Origin: Planotetraspora mira
Lineage (GTDB): Bacteria > Actinomycetota > Actinomycetes > Streptosporangiales > Streptosporangiaceae
Length of the DNA: 64,000 nucleotides
Reading direction: 5' to 3'
Assembly (NCBI RefSeq): GCF_016863275.1
Contig: NZ_BOOO01000002.1
Coordinates: forward strand, 124,001-188,000
This document shows, piece after piece, positions 9,545-17,641 of this stretch (positions are counted from its first letter, which is position 1; every line of letters starts with the position of its first letter). The position numbers and the translations under genes were made by a program. Under the pieces are notes generated by a model, which was not told the origin of the DNA, searched no databases, and was given only the letters and a program-made list of their open reading frames with translations.

Positions 9545-9697
9545 GCCATTTGGCCTTTCATGACGTGGGGGGTAGAAGGCGAGGACACGAGGTGTCCCCG
9601 CCCGCGGCCGGTCAGGTGCCTGGGTGGCACCGACAAGCGGACCGGCCAGCGCGACGGTGTGGGACCGCATCTGGCCGGAGAACACGACTCACCGAAC

Positions 9698-10984
9698 TCA
9701 ACCATTCGCGCCCCTCCAGACGGGACCGTCGGGGTAGGAGAATTCGGCGATCGACTCGGGGCGCATCGTGGAGCCGAAACCGGGCGCGCCGGGCGCGGCG
9801 TACCTGCCGCCCTCGACCACGACCGGATCGAGGAAGTGCTCGTGCAGATGGTCGACGTACTCGATGACCCGGCCTTCCATGGACCCGCTCACCGCGACGT
9901 AGTCGAACATCGCCAGATGCTGGACCAGCTCGCACAGCCCGACTCCCCCGGCGTGCGGGCAGACCGGCACGCCGAACTTGGCGGCGAGCAGCAGGATCGC
10001 GAGGTTCTCGTTCACCCCGCCGACCCTGGCCGCGTCGAGCTGCAGGTAGGAGACCGCACCCGCCTGGAGCAGTTGCTTGAAGACCATGCGGTTCTGCACA
10101 TGCTCACCGGTGGCGACCGGGATGGGCGCGATCCTGCGCGCGATGGCGGCGTGGCCGAGCACGTCGTCGGGGCTGGTCGGCTCCTCGACCCACCACGGGT
10201 CGAACTCGGCCAGCGCCTCGACCCACTGGACCGCCGTGTCCACGTCCCAGCGCTGGTTGGCGTCGACGGCGATGGGGAACCCGGGGCCGCAGACCTCACG
10301 GGCGACCCGCATGCGGCGGATGTCGTCGTCGAGGTCGGCGCCGACCTTCAGCTTGATCTGCGTGAAGCCGTCGGCCAGGGCCTCCTTGCAGAGGCGGCGC
10401 AGCTTGTCGTCGTCGTAGCCGAGCCAGCCGGGCGAGGTCGCGTAGGCGGGATAGCCGTTCGCCTGGAGGTTCGCGATCCTCTCCTGCCGGCCCGGCTGGG
10501 CCTTACGGAGGATCTCCAGCGCCTCGTCGGGCGTGAGGGCGTCGGTGATGTAGCGGAAGTCGACGAGGCCGACGATCTCCTCGGGTGACATCTCGCTCAG
10601 CAGCAACCAGACCGGCTTGCCCTCCCGCTTGGCCTTGAGGTCCCACAGGGCGTTGACCACGGCGGAGATCGCCATGTGCATGACGCCCTTCTCCGGGCCG
10701 AGCCAGCGCAACTGCGAGTCCCCCACCATGCCGCGCGACAGCGCGCCGATGTCGGAGCAGTCACGCCCCACCACGTAGGGCTCGAGGGCCCTGATCGCGG
10801 CCGTCTGCACGTCGTTGCCGCGGCCGATCGTGAAGGCGAACCCGTGGCCCTCCTGACCGTCCTCGGTCCTGAGCACCACGTAGGCGGCGGAGTAGTCGGG
10901 ATCGGGGTTCATGGCGTCGGAGCCGTCCCGCTCCCGCGACGTGGGGAAGCGGATGTCATGCGTCTCCAGGGAGGTGATCTTCAC
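9698..10984 (-). CDS. fucD: L-fuconate dehydratase (enolase superfamily)
   Basis: A 428-residue enolase-superfamily protein strongly resembling L-fuconate dehydratases (Xanthomonas FucD, ENOSF1 group), which convert L-fuconate to 2-keto-3-deoxy-L-fuconate in the non-phosphorylating fucose pathway. Visible active-site elements are the KxK motif (IKLKVG), metal ligands in [17 protein letters not shown] and TGEHVQNR, and the His of CPHAGGVGL with the Asp of LDAARVGG. Start is GTG at 10984. It leads the operon for the downstream importer. Other fucose-pathway enzymes are not in view unless the dehydrogenase at 2-469 belongs. Confidence 0.88.
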   Translation of the reverse strand: MKITSLETHDIRFPTSRERDGSDAMNPDPDYSAAYVVLRTEDGQEGHGFAFTIGRGNDVQTAAIRALEPYVVGRDCSDIGALSRGMVGDSQLRWLGPEKGVMHMAISAVVNALWDLKAKREGKPVWLLLSEMSPEEIVGLVDFRYITDALTPDEALEILRKAQPGRQERIANLQANGYPAYATSPGWLGYDDDKLRRLCKEALADGFTQIKLKVGADLDDDIRRMRVAREVCGPGFPIAVDANQRWDVDTAVQWVEALAEFDPWWVEEPTSPDDVLGHAAIARRIAPIPVATGEHVQNRMVFKQLLQAGAVSYLQLDAARVGGVNENLAILLLAAKFGVPVCPHAGGVGLCELVQHLAMFDYVAVSGSMEGRVIEYVDHLHEHFLDPVVVEGGRYAAPGAPGFGSTMRPESIAEFSYPDGPVWRGANG

Positions 10985-11247
10985 GCCTGCCCCGCCGTCC
11001 GGCCTGCCCCGGCCTCGTGGGAGCGATCCATCCGACCAATGGACGCCGTCATCCTCATCTCAAAGAACGCCTTTGGGTTATTCTCCCCGAAAGAGGCACC
11101 CGCGAGAGCACGGGAGGCCGGTTCCACCGGTGCCGGGAAAGTCGCCGCACCGCGGTGATCCAGCTGCGAGAAGCCGATGGACGTGGCCGAGCGTGGATGA
11201 GCGACGCCACTCGGACCAACCCGCAGCAGCTTCACAACGCCTCCAAT

Positions 11248-11258
11248 ACATCCGATGT
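11248..11258. promoter_or_regulatory. Operator-like palindrome, copy 1 (ACATCCGATGT)
   Basis: ACATC-C-GATGT preceded by AAT is an almost perfect inverted repeat at the predicted transcription start of the fuconate dehydratase operon. The same AATACATC(C/G)GATGT pattern recurs at four other places in the sugar region, and a repressor bound here would block initiation. The regulator is not encoded in the window. Confidence 0.55.
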
Positions 11259-11312
11259 TTCGCCAAGAATGTCCGCTGGTTGCGTGCAAGTCAAGAGGTT
11301 TCCGGCAGGAAT

Positions 11313-11323
11313 ACATCGGATAA
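11313..11323. promoter_or_regulatory. Operator-like motif, copy 2 (ACATCGGATAA)
   Basis: AATACATCGGAT, a 12-base match to the shared motif with the last arm bases changed. It lies about 18 bases upstream of the predicted -35 element of the fuconate dehydratase promoter and 65 bases from copy 1. Confidence 0.5.
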
Positions 11324-11364
11324 CTTGGCTTCCAGAGGCCGTGTTAGGCGTGAGAGTCAAAAGA

Positions 11365-11373
11365 ACATCGGAT
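11365..11373. promoter_or_regulatory. Operator-like motif, copy 3 (partial, ACATCGGAT)
   Basis: A nine-base core match, 52 bases beyond copy 2 and in phase with it by about five helical turns. It is weaker than the other copies, since the flanking AAT and final GT are absent. Confidence 0.35.
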
Positions 11374-11388
11374 CTCCCGGACGGACAG

Positions 11389-11424
11389 GGCCGGGCCGGG
11401 TCCGCGAGGGACTCCGGCCCGGCC
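11389..11424 (-). terminator. GC-rich hairpin after the glucose/sorbosone-dehydrogenase-like gene
   Basis: GGCCGGGCCGG and CCGGCCCGGCC pair perfectly over 11 bases around a 14-base loop, starting 5 bases after the stop of the large secreted gene on the - strand. It would insulate that gene from the fuconate dehydratase promoter just beyond. Confidence 0.6.
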
Positions 11425-11429
11425 GTCGC

Positions 11430-14400
11430 TCAGGTGCCGTAGACCTCGAACTCCCACAGCGAGTAGCCGTACTGCGTCAGCGCCCGCTGCGTGCCGTACA
11501 TCCGGACGTAACGCCCGGTCCCCGAGACGACGAGATCGTCCACGCCGCCGTCGCTCGTGGTGGTGGCGTACACGTTCGTCCAGTTGGCGTTATCAGGAGA
11601 TGTCTGGATCTGATACGCCTTGCCGTACGCCGCCTCCCAGTTCAACCGCACCCGGCTGATCGAGCGGGACGAACCCAGATCCACCGAGATCCACTGCGGA
11701 TCGGCATACAGGCTCCCCCAGCGGGTCGCCGCGTTGCCGTCCACCGCATTGGCCCCGACCAGCACGTTCCCGGTCTCGACACTGGAGGTGGCCGTCGGAC
11801 GCCCCTGCGACAACAACGTCCCGCCACCCGCTACCGGGGTGCCGTAGACGTTGAGGTCCCACAACGAGTACCCGTACTGCGTCAGCGCCCGCTGCGTGCC
11901 GTAAACCCGCACATACCGGCCGGTCCCCGACACGGTGACGTCATCGACGCCACCATCACTCGTGGTGGTGGAGTACACATTCGTCCAGTTCGCGTTATCC
12001 GCAGACGTCTGGATCTGGTATGCCTTGCCGTACGCCGCCTCCCAGTTCAACCGCACCCGGCTCAGCGCATAGGACGCCCCGAGATCGACCGAGATCCACT
12101 GCGGATCCGCGTAGTCACTGCTCCACCGCGTGGCGGCGTTGCCGTCCACCGCCATGGAACCCACACGGCCGTTGTTCGGCTCGACGCTGGACGTCGCCGT
12201 CGGGCGCCCCTGGGCGAGGTCGCTCGTGGTGGTCGGCGGCGTGCTGACGCCGGGGCCGGTGAAGGTGTAGCTGTCGAGGTCGAACAGCGCGTTCGTGCCG
12301 GTGTTGTTCCCGGTGAACACGAGATAGAGGTCGTGGGTGCCGTCGTCGGGCCTGGTGACCGGCGCGGTCACCTCGGCGTAGTTGTCCCAGCCTCCCGTGC
12401 CGGAGACCGCGACGCGCGCGACCTCGGGACCCGTGGGCGAGTCGTAGCGGAACGAAAGGGTGCCGCCGGCGTTGGCCGACGACACGCGGGCCTTCACCCC
12501 GGTGATGCCCTTCAGGCTCACCGCGTGGTGCCTCACCCACTCGCCGCTCTGGATGTCGCCGAGGCGCTTGCCGCCCTCGGCCGCGGCCTGGTCGACGACC
12601 CTGAGACCGTTGAACTGGACGAAGTGCTCGGCCTGCCACTGCTTCGGCCAGACCGAGATCTCCTTCTCCCCGGTCAGCGCCACCGTGCCGGAGGCGCCTC
12701 GGTCGGTGTAGGAGGCGCGCAGGACGAAGAACTGCACGGCGTCGGGGCCGGCGTGCACCGGACCGGTGTTGACGGTGAACCCACAGCCGGTGCCCTGCCC
12801 CTCCTCGTGGGCGTGCTCCTGGTGTCCGAGCGCCGCCCGGATCACGACGTCGGCGCAGTTGATCGTGCCGTCCTGCGGATCGGTCGCGCTCGCGGTCGAG
12901 GTGAGGTTCTCCCCCCAGCTCCACATGCCGCCCGCGGGGATGCCCGCCAGGGTGACCGCGGGCCGGTTGTTGCCGACCACGACGGGGAGCACCGTCGTGC
13001 CCGTGTGACCCGCGGGATCCCGTACGGTCAGACGCGCCCGCTTGTCGCCGTTGGTGGTGTAGGTGAACGACGGGTTGGCGGCCGTGGAGTCGGTGGTGCC
13101 GTTGTCGTCGAAGTCCCAGGCGTAGGTGATCGGATCACCGTCGGGATCGGACGAGCCCGCGCTGGAGAACGTCACCGCGAGCGGCGTCAGGCCGTTGTCC
13201 TTGTCGGCCGCGGCCGACGCGACGGGCGAGCGGCCGCCCTGGACATAGTTGATCTTGTACAGCCCGGCGTCCGCGGCGCCGGAGAAGTAGCCGCTGCCGT
13301 ACTCCAGCAGGTACAGCGACCCGTCGGGCCCGAACTCCATGTCGATCGGGTGGACGAGGTTCATCCCAGCCAGGACGGGCTCGATCACGGTCGGGTTCCC
13401 CGTGGCCGGGTTGCCGTTGTCGAACTGAACCTCCTTGATCCAGTTGCGGCAGTACTCGGAGATGAGCCACTTGTTGTCGTAGTACGCGGGCCACTTCGCG
13501 TCCGAGACCAGGTTCGGGTCGTAGTGGTAGACCTCGGCGTGGTTGGGTGCTCCGCAACCGCCCGGGTTGTCCAGGGCGGGCCACTCCTTGCTGCCACCGT
13601 GCTGCTCCCACACCAGGGAGGGCTTGGCGGGGGGAAGCTGCTGGAGGCCGGTGTTGCGCGGCGAGTTGTTCACCGGGCCGGTCGTGCCTCCGCAGGGGAA
13701 CCAGCCGCGCGGGGCGTTGGCCGCGAAGTCCCAGTCGTTGTAGGCCACGTTCGGACCGCCGCAGTACGGCCAGCCGTAGTTGCCCGGGCCCGTCGCCCGA
13801 TTGAACTCGTCGTAGGCCGCCGGTCCGCGGTTGGCGACGGTCGCGCCCGCGTCAGGCCCGACCTCGCCCCAGTAGAGGGTGTTGTTCGCCTTCTTGTCGA
13901 CCCAGATCCGGTACGGGTTGCGGTCCCCCATGATGTAGATCTCGGGACGGGTCTTCGCGGTGCCCGGTGCGAAGAGGTTGCCTGCCGGGATCGTGTAGGT
14001 GCCGTTGTTCTCCGGGTGGATCCGGTTGATCTTCCCGCGCAGGTCGTTGGTGTTGCCCGCCGTGCGCTGGGCGTCGTACTGGGGGTTGCTGGTCGGCCGC
14101 TCGTCGACGGGCGCCATGCCCGCCGAGTCGCCGCCGGAGTTGGTGTTGTCACCCACCGCGAAGTACAGGTTCTCGTTGGAATCCCAGGCCATGGACCCGG
14201 CCGAGTGGCAGCACAGGTCACGCTCGGTCGGCCACTCGATGATCATGTCCTCGCTGGCGGGGTCGAGGACGCCTGCCGAGGTGTTGAAGGTGAACCGGGA
14301 GATCCGGTTGACCAGCGGCGTCGCCTTCGGCGAATAGAAGAGGTACACCCAGTGGTTGGCGGCGAACTGCGGGTGGATCGTGATGCCGATCAGACCGTCC

Positions 14401-14744
14401 TCGAACCGGGCGTCGAGTTGCACGGTCAGCGCCACCGTCGTGGCCTTGGTGACGGGGTTGTACAGGCGGACCTGGCCGCCGCCGGTGGTGCTGCCCCGGT
14501 TGATGTAGAGGACCTTGCCGTCGGGGAGGACCGACAACTCGATGGGCTCACCCATCGAGAGCCCGCCGTCCAGCTTGACCTTCTCGAACCCGCTCGTGGG
14601 AGGCGGGGCGAGGGCGGCCGTGGCCGCCAGGGGCAGGGCCGGGACCGCGGCGGCGGCGGGAACGGGCGCTCCCGCGACGGCGGTCCCCGCGAGCGCGAGG
14701 ATGAGGGCGCCGACGGCTGTCCGAAGGCGCGCGAAACCGAACAC
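11430..14744 (-). CDS. Secreted glucose/sorbosone-dehydrogenase-like protein with PKD, CBM6-like and two F5/8 C domains
   Basis: A 1,104-residue secreted protein. The GTG at 14744 has GGAG six bases upstream and starts a signal peptide ending in an Ala-rich region. Residues about 40-500 resemble the PQQ-type sugar dehydrogenase beta-propeller (SVLPDGKVLYINRGS, GDRNPYRIWVD, and a GPDGSLYLLEYG segment near its end). A PKD domain (DPDGDPITYAWDFDDNG) follows, then a CBM6-like region containing SFRYDSPTG, then two discoidin domains (about 845-970 and 975-1104). It probably oxidises sugar residues on a bound polymer outside the cell. Whether it uses PQQ or another acceptor is not visible. Confidence 0.85.
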   Translation of the reverse strand: MFGFARLRTAVGALILALAGTAVAGAPVPAAAAVPALPLAATAALAPPPTSGFEKVKLDGGLSMGEPIELSVLPDGKVLYINRGSTTGGGQVRLYNPVTKATTVALTVQLDARFEDGLIGITIHPQFAANHWVYLFYSPKATPLVNRISRFTFNTSAGVLDPASEDMIIEWPTERDLCCHSAGSMAWDSNENLYFAVGDNTNSGGDSAGMAPVDERPTSNPQYDAQRTAGNTNDLRGKINRIHPENNGTYTIPAGNLFAPGTAKTRPEIYIMGDRNPYRIWVDKKANNTLYWGEVGPDAGATVANRGPAAYDEFNRATGPGNYGWPYCGGPNVAYNDWDFAANAPRGWFPCGGTTGPVNNSPRNTGLQQLPPAKPSLVWEQHGGSKEWPALDNPGGCGAPNHAEVYHYDPNLVSDAKWPAYYDNKWLISEYCRNWIKEVQFDNGNPATGNPTVIEPVLAGMNLVHPIDMEFGPDGSLYLLEYGSGYFSGAADAGLYKINYVQGGRSPVASAAADKDNGLTPLAVTFSSAGSSDPDGDPITYAWDFDDNGTTDSTAANPSFTYTTNGDKRARLTVRDPAGHTGTTVLPVVVGNNRPAVTLAGIPAGGMWSWGENLTSTASATDPQDGTINCADVVIRAALGHQEHAHEEGQGTGCGFTVNTGPVHAGPDAVQFFVLRASYTDRGASGTVALTGEKEISVWPKQWQAEHFVQFNGLRVVDQAAAEGGKRLGDIQSGEWVRHHAVSLKGITGVKARVSSANAGGTLSFRYDSPTGPEVARVAVSGTGGWDNYAEVTAPVTRPDDGTHDLYLVFTGNNTGTNALFDLDSYTFTGPGVSTPPTTTSDLAQGRPTATSSVEPNNGRVGSMAVDGNAATRWSSDYADPQWISVDLGASYALSRVRLNWEAAYGKAYQIQTSADNANWTNVYSTTTSDGGVDDVTVSGTGRYVRVYGTQRALTQYGYSLWDLNVYGTPVAGGGTLLSQGRPTATSSVETGNVLVGANAVDGNAATRWGSLYADPQWISVDLGSSRSISRVRLNWEAAYGKAYQIQTSPDNANWTNVYATTTSDGGVDDLVVSGTGRYVRMYGTQRALTQYGYSLWEFEVYGT
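11596..11898. repeat. Near-identical F5/8 C-domain repeat, copy A
   Basis: About 300 bases encoding part of the last discoidin domain and its junction with the previous one. They match 15019-15321 essentially base for base, including third codon positions. The matching pair of segments lies 3,423 bases apart in two neighbouring genes. Confidence 0.85.
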
Positions 14745-14789
14745 GAAGTCTCCTGGGGGGTGCGGAGGCGGATGTGCGTCGTGGTTCCG

Positions 14790-14824
14790 GGGAGCTTCAG
14801 GTCCGCGGCGGACCTGAAGCTCCC
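14790..14824. terminator. Perfect 16-bp hairpin between two secreted-protein genes
   Basis: GGGAGCTTCAGGTCCG and its exact complement are separated by CGG. It lies between the ThuA-family gene stop and the start of the next secreted gene. The sequence GTCGTGGTTCCG occurs on both sides of the hairpin, giving a short direct repeat. It may terminate the first transcript or adjust the ratio of the two products. Confidence 0.6.
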
Positions 14825-14852
14825 TGACGGTCACGTCGTGGTTCCGAGAGGC

Positions 14853-16967
14853 TCAGGTGCCGTAGACCTGCAGTTCCCAGAGCGAGTAGCCGTAGGGGGT
14901 CAGCGCCCGCTGCGTGCCGTAGACCCGCACATAGCGACCGGTGCCCGACACGGTGACGTCGTCGACGCCGCCGTCACTCGTGGTGGTGGAGTACACGTTC
15001 GTCCAGTTGGCGTTATCCGGAGATGTCTGGATCTGATACGCCTTGCCGTACGCCGCCTCCCAGTTCAACCGCACCCGGCTGATCGAGCGGGACGAACCCA
15101 GATCCACCGAGATCCACTGCGGATCGGCATACAGGCTCCCCCAGCGGGTCGCCGCGTTGCCGTCCACCGCATTGGCCCCGACCAGCACGTTCCCGGTCTC
15201 GACACTGGAGGTGGCCGTCGGACGCCCCTGCGACAACAACGTCCCGCCACCCGCTACCGGGGTGCCGTAGACGTTGAGGTCCCACAACGAGTACCCGTAC
15301 TGCGTCAGCGCCCGCTGCGTGCCGTAGACCCGCACATAACGACCGGTGCCCGACACGGTGACGTCATCGACGCCACCATCACTCGTGGTGGTGGCGTACA
15401 CGTTCGTCCAGTTCGCGTTATCCGCAGACGTCTGGATCTGGTACGCCTTGCCGTACGCCGCCTCCCAGTTCAACCGCACCCGGTTGATCGCGTAGGACGC
15501 CCCGAGATCGACCGAGATCCACTGCGGATCCGCGTACGCGCTGCCCCAGCGGGTGGCGGCGTCGCCGTCCACCGCGAGCGACCCGGTCAGGGTGCTGCCG
15601 CTCTGCACGCTGGAGGTCGCCGTCGGGCGGCCCTGCGCCAGGTCGGTCGCCGGCGGCGGGCCGCCGTCCTGCTTGATCCGGATGTTGCGGTAGTTGATGT
15701 CGGCGCCGTCGCCGTCGTTCTGCACGCCGATGTAGCCGGCCGCGATGTTCCTGGTGCTCACGTAGTCGTTGATCTTGACGCCGTTCAGGAAGATCTCGAC
15801 GTGCTGGCCGTGCAGGGCGATCTCGTAGGTGTTCCACGAACCCGGCGGGTTGAGCGCCGCGGCGCGCAGCGCCGTGTCGGGCGCCTTGAAGCTGTACACG
15901 CTGCCGGTGGTGCGGGTGGGATCCGCGTCGCTGGCGTCGATCTGGATCTCGTGGCCCGCGTCGACCGGCTTCCACGGGTCGCCCTGCGGGTCGGGGAAGC
16001 CGATGAAGACGCCGCCGTTGTCGTCGCCCGGCATCATCCAGTCGAGCTTGAGGGAGTAGTTCGAGAACGTGCTGACCGGATACCACAGCAGGCCCATGCC
16101 GCCGAAGGAGGTCAGTGTGCCGTCGGCCAGGGTGAAGCCGCCGGGACCCGCCATGCGCCACCGGCTGAAACTCGCCTGGGTGCCGTCGAACAGCGGGGTG
16201 TAGCCGGTCTCGGGACGGCAGTCGGCCGGCTTGGCACGAGAAGCGATCTGGATGCCGCCGAGCAACATCTTCGTGAAGTTGGGGTCGGCGTAGGACTCCT
16301 CGGTGTGGCCGAGACCGGTGTACCAGGAGCGGCCGCCCATGTAGTCCTGGCACCACGTGATCGGGTGGTCGCCCATGGCCCCGCCTGAGTACGACGACTC
16401 GTCGAGGCTGGCCAGCACCTTCACATTCGCCCGAGGATTGGTGCGGTAGTTGTACCACTCGTCGGTGCGCGTCCAGGTCTGCGGCAGGTGCGAGGTGGAG
16501 ACGTTGGCCCGGTCCTCGACCCGGACGACCGCCTGCTGGGTCGCCGGATGCGAGTTGAACCAGGCGCCGACGAGGCCGCCGTACCAGGGCCAGTCGTACT
16601 CGGTGTCCGCCGCCGCGTGGACGCCGACGTATCCGCCGCCCGACGCGATGTAGGACTGGAACGCCGTCTGCTGGGCGGCGTTGAGCACGTCACCGGTCGT
16701 CGACAACCAGACGACGGCCTGGTACTGCGCCAGATTCGCGGTGGTGAACGCCGCCGCGTCCTCGGTGGCGACCACCGTGAACCCGTTGGCGGCGCCCAAC
16801 TGCTGGATGGCCGCGATGCCGTTCGGGATGGAGGAGTGCCGGAAGCCCGCCGTCTTGGAGAAGACGAGGATCTTGGTCAGCGGGGCGGAGAGAGCGGCGG
16901 CCTGCACGGTCAGGACGGCCGCGGCGGCGACGACGAGCGCGAGAACGGTCCGGATGATCGCACGCAT
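14853..16967 (-). CDS. Secreted ThuA-DUF1080 protein with two F5/8 C domains
   Basis: A 704-residue exported protein starting at ATG 16967 with GAGAGGGG upstream and a signal peptide to about residue 28. Residues about 32-245 are ThuA-like (KILVFSKTAGFRHSSIPNG, VGVHAAADTEYDWPWYGGLVG, GRSWYTGLGH). Residues about 255-432 are a DUF1080 domain, a family linked to 3-keto-glycoside hydrolysis (a GDDNGGVFIGFPDP segment and HEIQID). Two discoidin domains follow. This pairs naturally with the adjacent dehydrogenase-like protein: one may oxidise a sugar and the other cleave the oxidised glycoside (inference from family roles). Confidence 0.87.
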   Translation of the reverse strand: MRAIIRTVLALVVAAAAVLTVQAAALSAPLTKILVFSKTAGFRHSSIPNGIAAIQQLGAANGFTVVATEDAAAFTTANLAQYQAVVWLSTTGDVLNAAQQTAFQSYIASGGGYVGVHAAADTEYDWPWYGGLVGAWFNSHPATQQAVVRVEDRANVSTSHLPQTWTRTDEWYNYRTNPRANVKVLASLDESSYSGGAMGDHPITWCQDYMGGRSWYTGLGHTEESYADPNFTKMLLGGIQIASRAKPADCRPETGYTPLFDGTQASFSRWRMAGPGGFTLADGTLTSFGGMGLLWYPVSTFSNYSLKLDWMMPGDDNGGVFIGFPDPQGDPWKPVDAGHEIQIDASDADPTRTTGSVYSFKAPDTALRAAALNPPGSWNTYEIALHGQHVEIFLNGVKINDYVSTRNIAAGYIGVQNDGDGADINYRNIRIKQDGGPPPATDLAQGRPTATSSVQSGSTLTGSLAVDGDAATRWGSAYADPQWISVDLGASYAINRVRLNWEAAYGKAYQIQTSADNANWTNVYATTTSDGGVDDVTVSGTGRYVRVYGTQRALTQYGYSLWDLNVYGTPVAGGGTLLSQGRPTATSSVETGNVLVGANAVDGNAATRWGSLYADPQWISVDLGSSRSISRVRLNWEAAYGKAYQIQTSPDNANWTNVYSTTTSDGGVDDVTVSGTGRYVRVYGTQRALTPYGYSLWELQVYGT
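15019..15321. repeat. Near-identical F5/8 C-domain repeat, copy B
   Basis: Second copy of the roughly 300-base repeat, inside the ThuA-DUF1080 gene. Similarity falls at both ends, which fits local gene conversion between tandem binding domains better than duplication of whole genes. Confidence 0.85.
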
Positions 16968-17251
16968 GAGCCGGCCCCTCTCAACCGGTGGACGCGAGAC
17001 GGGGCGTCACCGGCACGGGCCGGGACACCGAGAGAGGGACGAAGGCGGGCACACATGGGCACATGCGGTACTCCTTCTGGAGAAAGAGGAGCGCGCCGCC
17101 GCACCTAGTGAAAAAGAATCAACGACTACAGGGGAACTTTTGTCGCCGTCGACGAAAGATTGGCACATCAAAACGAAAGCGTCAATATTCGTCGGATCGG
17201 TCAGACGGGTAACACCCGACAGTGATCCAGATCGGCATTATTGATCTTCAT

Positions 17252-17262
17252 ACATCGGATGT
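17252..17262. promoter_or_regulatory. Operator-like palindrome, copy 4 (ACATCGGATGT)
   Basis: CATACATCGGATGTG, the most complete copy of the shared motif, with both half sites intact. It lies 285 bases upstream of the ThuA-family start, inside the spacer of a candidate promoter. Confidence 0.55.
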
Positions 17263-17284
17263 GTCGGAGATCAAGATCTTTGAA

Positions 17285-17298
17285 TTTCGAATTCGAAA
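17285..17298. promoter_or_regulatory. Perfect 14-base palindrome TTTCGAATTCGAAA
   Basis: A complete inverted repeat with no loop, 23 bases upstream of operator copy 4. Its AT-rich symmetry in a GC-rich genome fits a dimeric regulator site, but no regulator is indicated. Confidence 0.35.
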
Positions 17299-17391
17299 CG
17301 ACAAAACTCTTGCCTGATCGACGGCACGGGCGGGTTTCTGGGACGGTCCCGCTGACACAGTGACCCGTGAGACGTCTATTGACTGGTCAAT

Positions 17392-17402
17392 ACATCCAAT
17401 GT
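17392..17402. promoter_or_regulatory. Operator-like motif, copy 5 (ACATCCAATGT)
   Basis: CAATACATCCAATGTTAAC matches the shared motif with one change in the centre. On the + strand TTGACT lies 13 bases before it, so it could also control a + strand transcript, although no gene follows in that direction before 18,441. Confidence 0.45.
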
Positions 17403-17641
17403 TAACTGCGCCTGACAGTCCTGATTCGGGGCAAGTGCGATGGTGTGCCGGGCCGACGGCCGCCGTCCGCTCGCGCCGGATCTGTGCTGTGGAGGGGCCC
17501 GGTGAGCAGGCACGTCAGCCGGTCGCCGATCGCCGAGCTTACGGCGGCTCACCGGCCCCTCTGCCCCCTTTGCCCATCGCCGTACGGCCGATCCGCCGCG
17601 CCGTGCGGGCTCTCCGGGCACGTGCGGCGGAACCGCCGGAG

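Larger units (their letters stand above)
10985..11429 (-). promoter_or_regulatory. Promoter and long leader of the fuconate dehydratase operon
   Basis: Read on the - strand, TTGACT (11294-11289) and CATTCT (11271-11266) are 17 bases apart and make a plausible sigma-70 promoter. Transcription would start near 11259, leaving a leader of about 275 bases before the GTG. One operator-like palindrome covers the expected start and another sits upstream of the -35 element. I see no convincing gene in the leader. Confidence 0.5.
16968..17641. promoter_or_regulatory. Gene-free, AT-enriched upstream region of the ThuA-family gene
   Basis: A 674-base stretch with no convincing gene. The half nearest 17,100-17,400 is much richer in A and T than its surroundings. 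It holds a perfect palindrome (17285-17298) and two copies of the sugar-regulon motif. On the - strand TTGATC and TATGAA flank the copy at 17252 with about 16 bases between them, a possible promoter with the operator in its spacer. The remaining part to 17641 is the 3' flank of the CopC-like gene. Confidence 0.5.

Noticed and set aside
10981-11316. A 111-codon - strand frame ending in a GTGA overlap with the fuconate dehydratase start
   Set aside because: The coupling-like overlap is tempting, but the frame crosses the predicted promoter and an operator, and its translation has no recognisable feature or ribosome site.
10911-16388. A 1,825-codon + strand open frame opposite the secreted genes
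   Set aside because: Arg/Val/Gly/Pro-rich, low-complexity translation with no domain; it is the antisense of two well-supported secreted proteins in GC-rich DNA.
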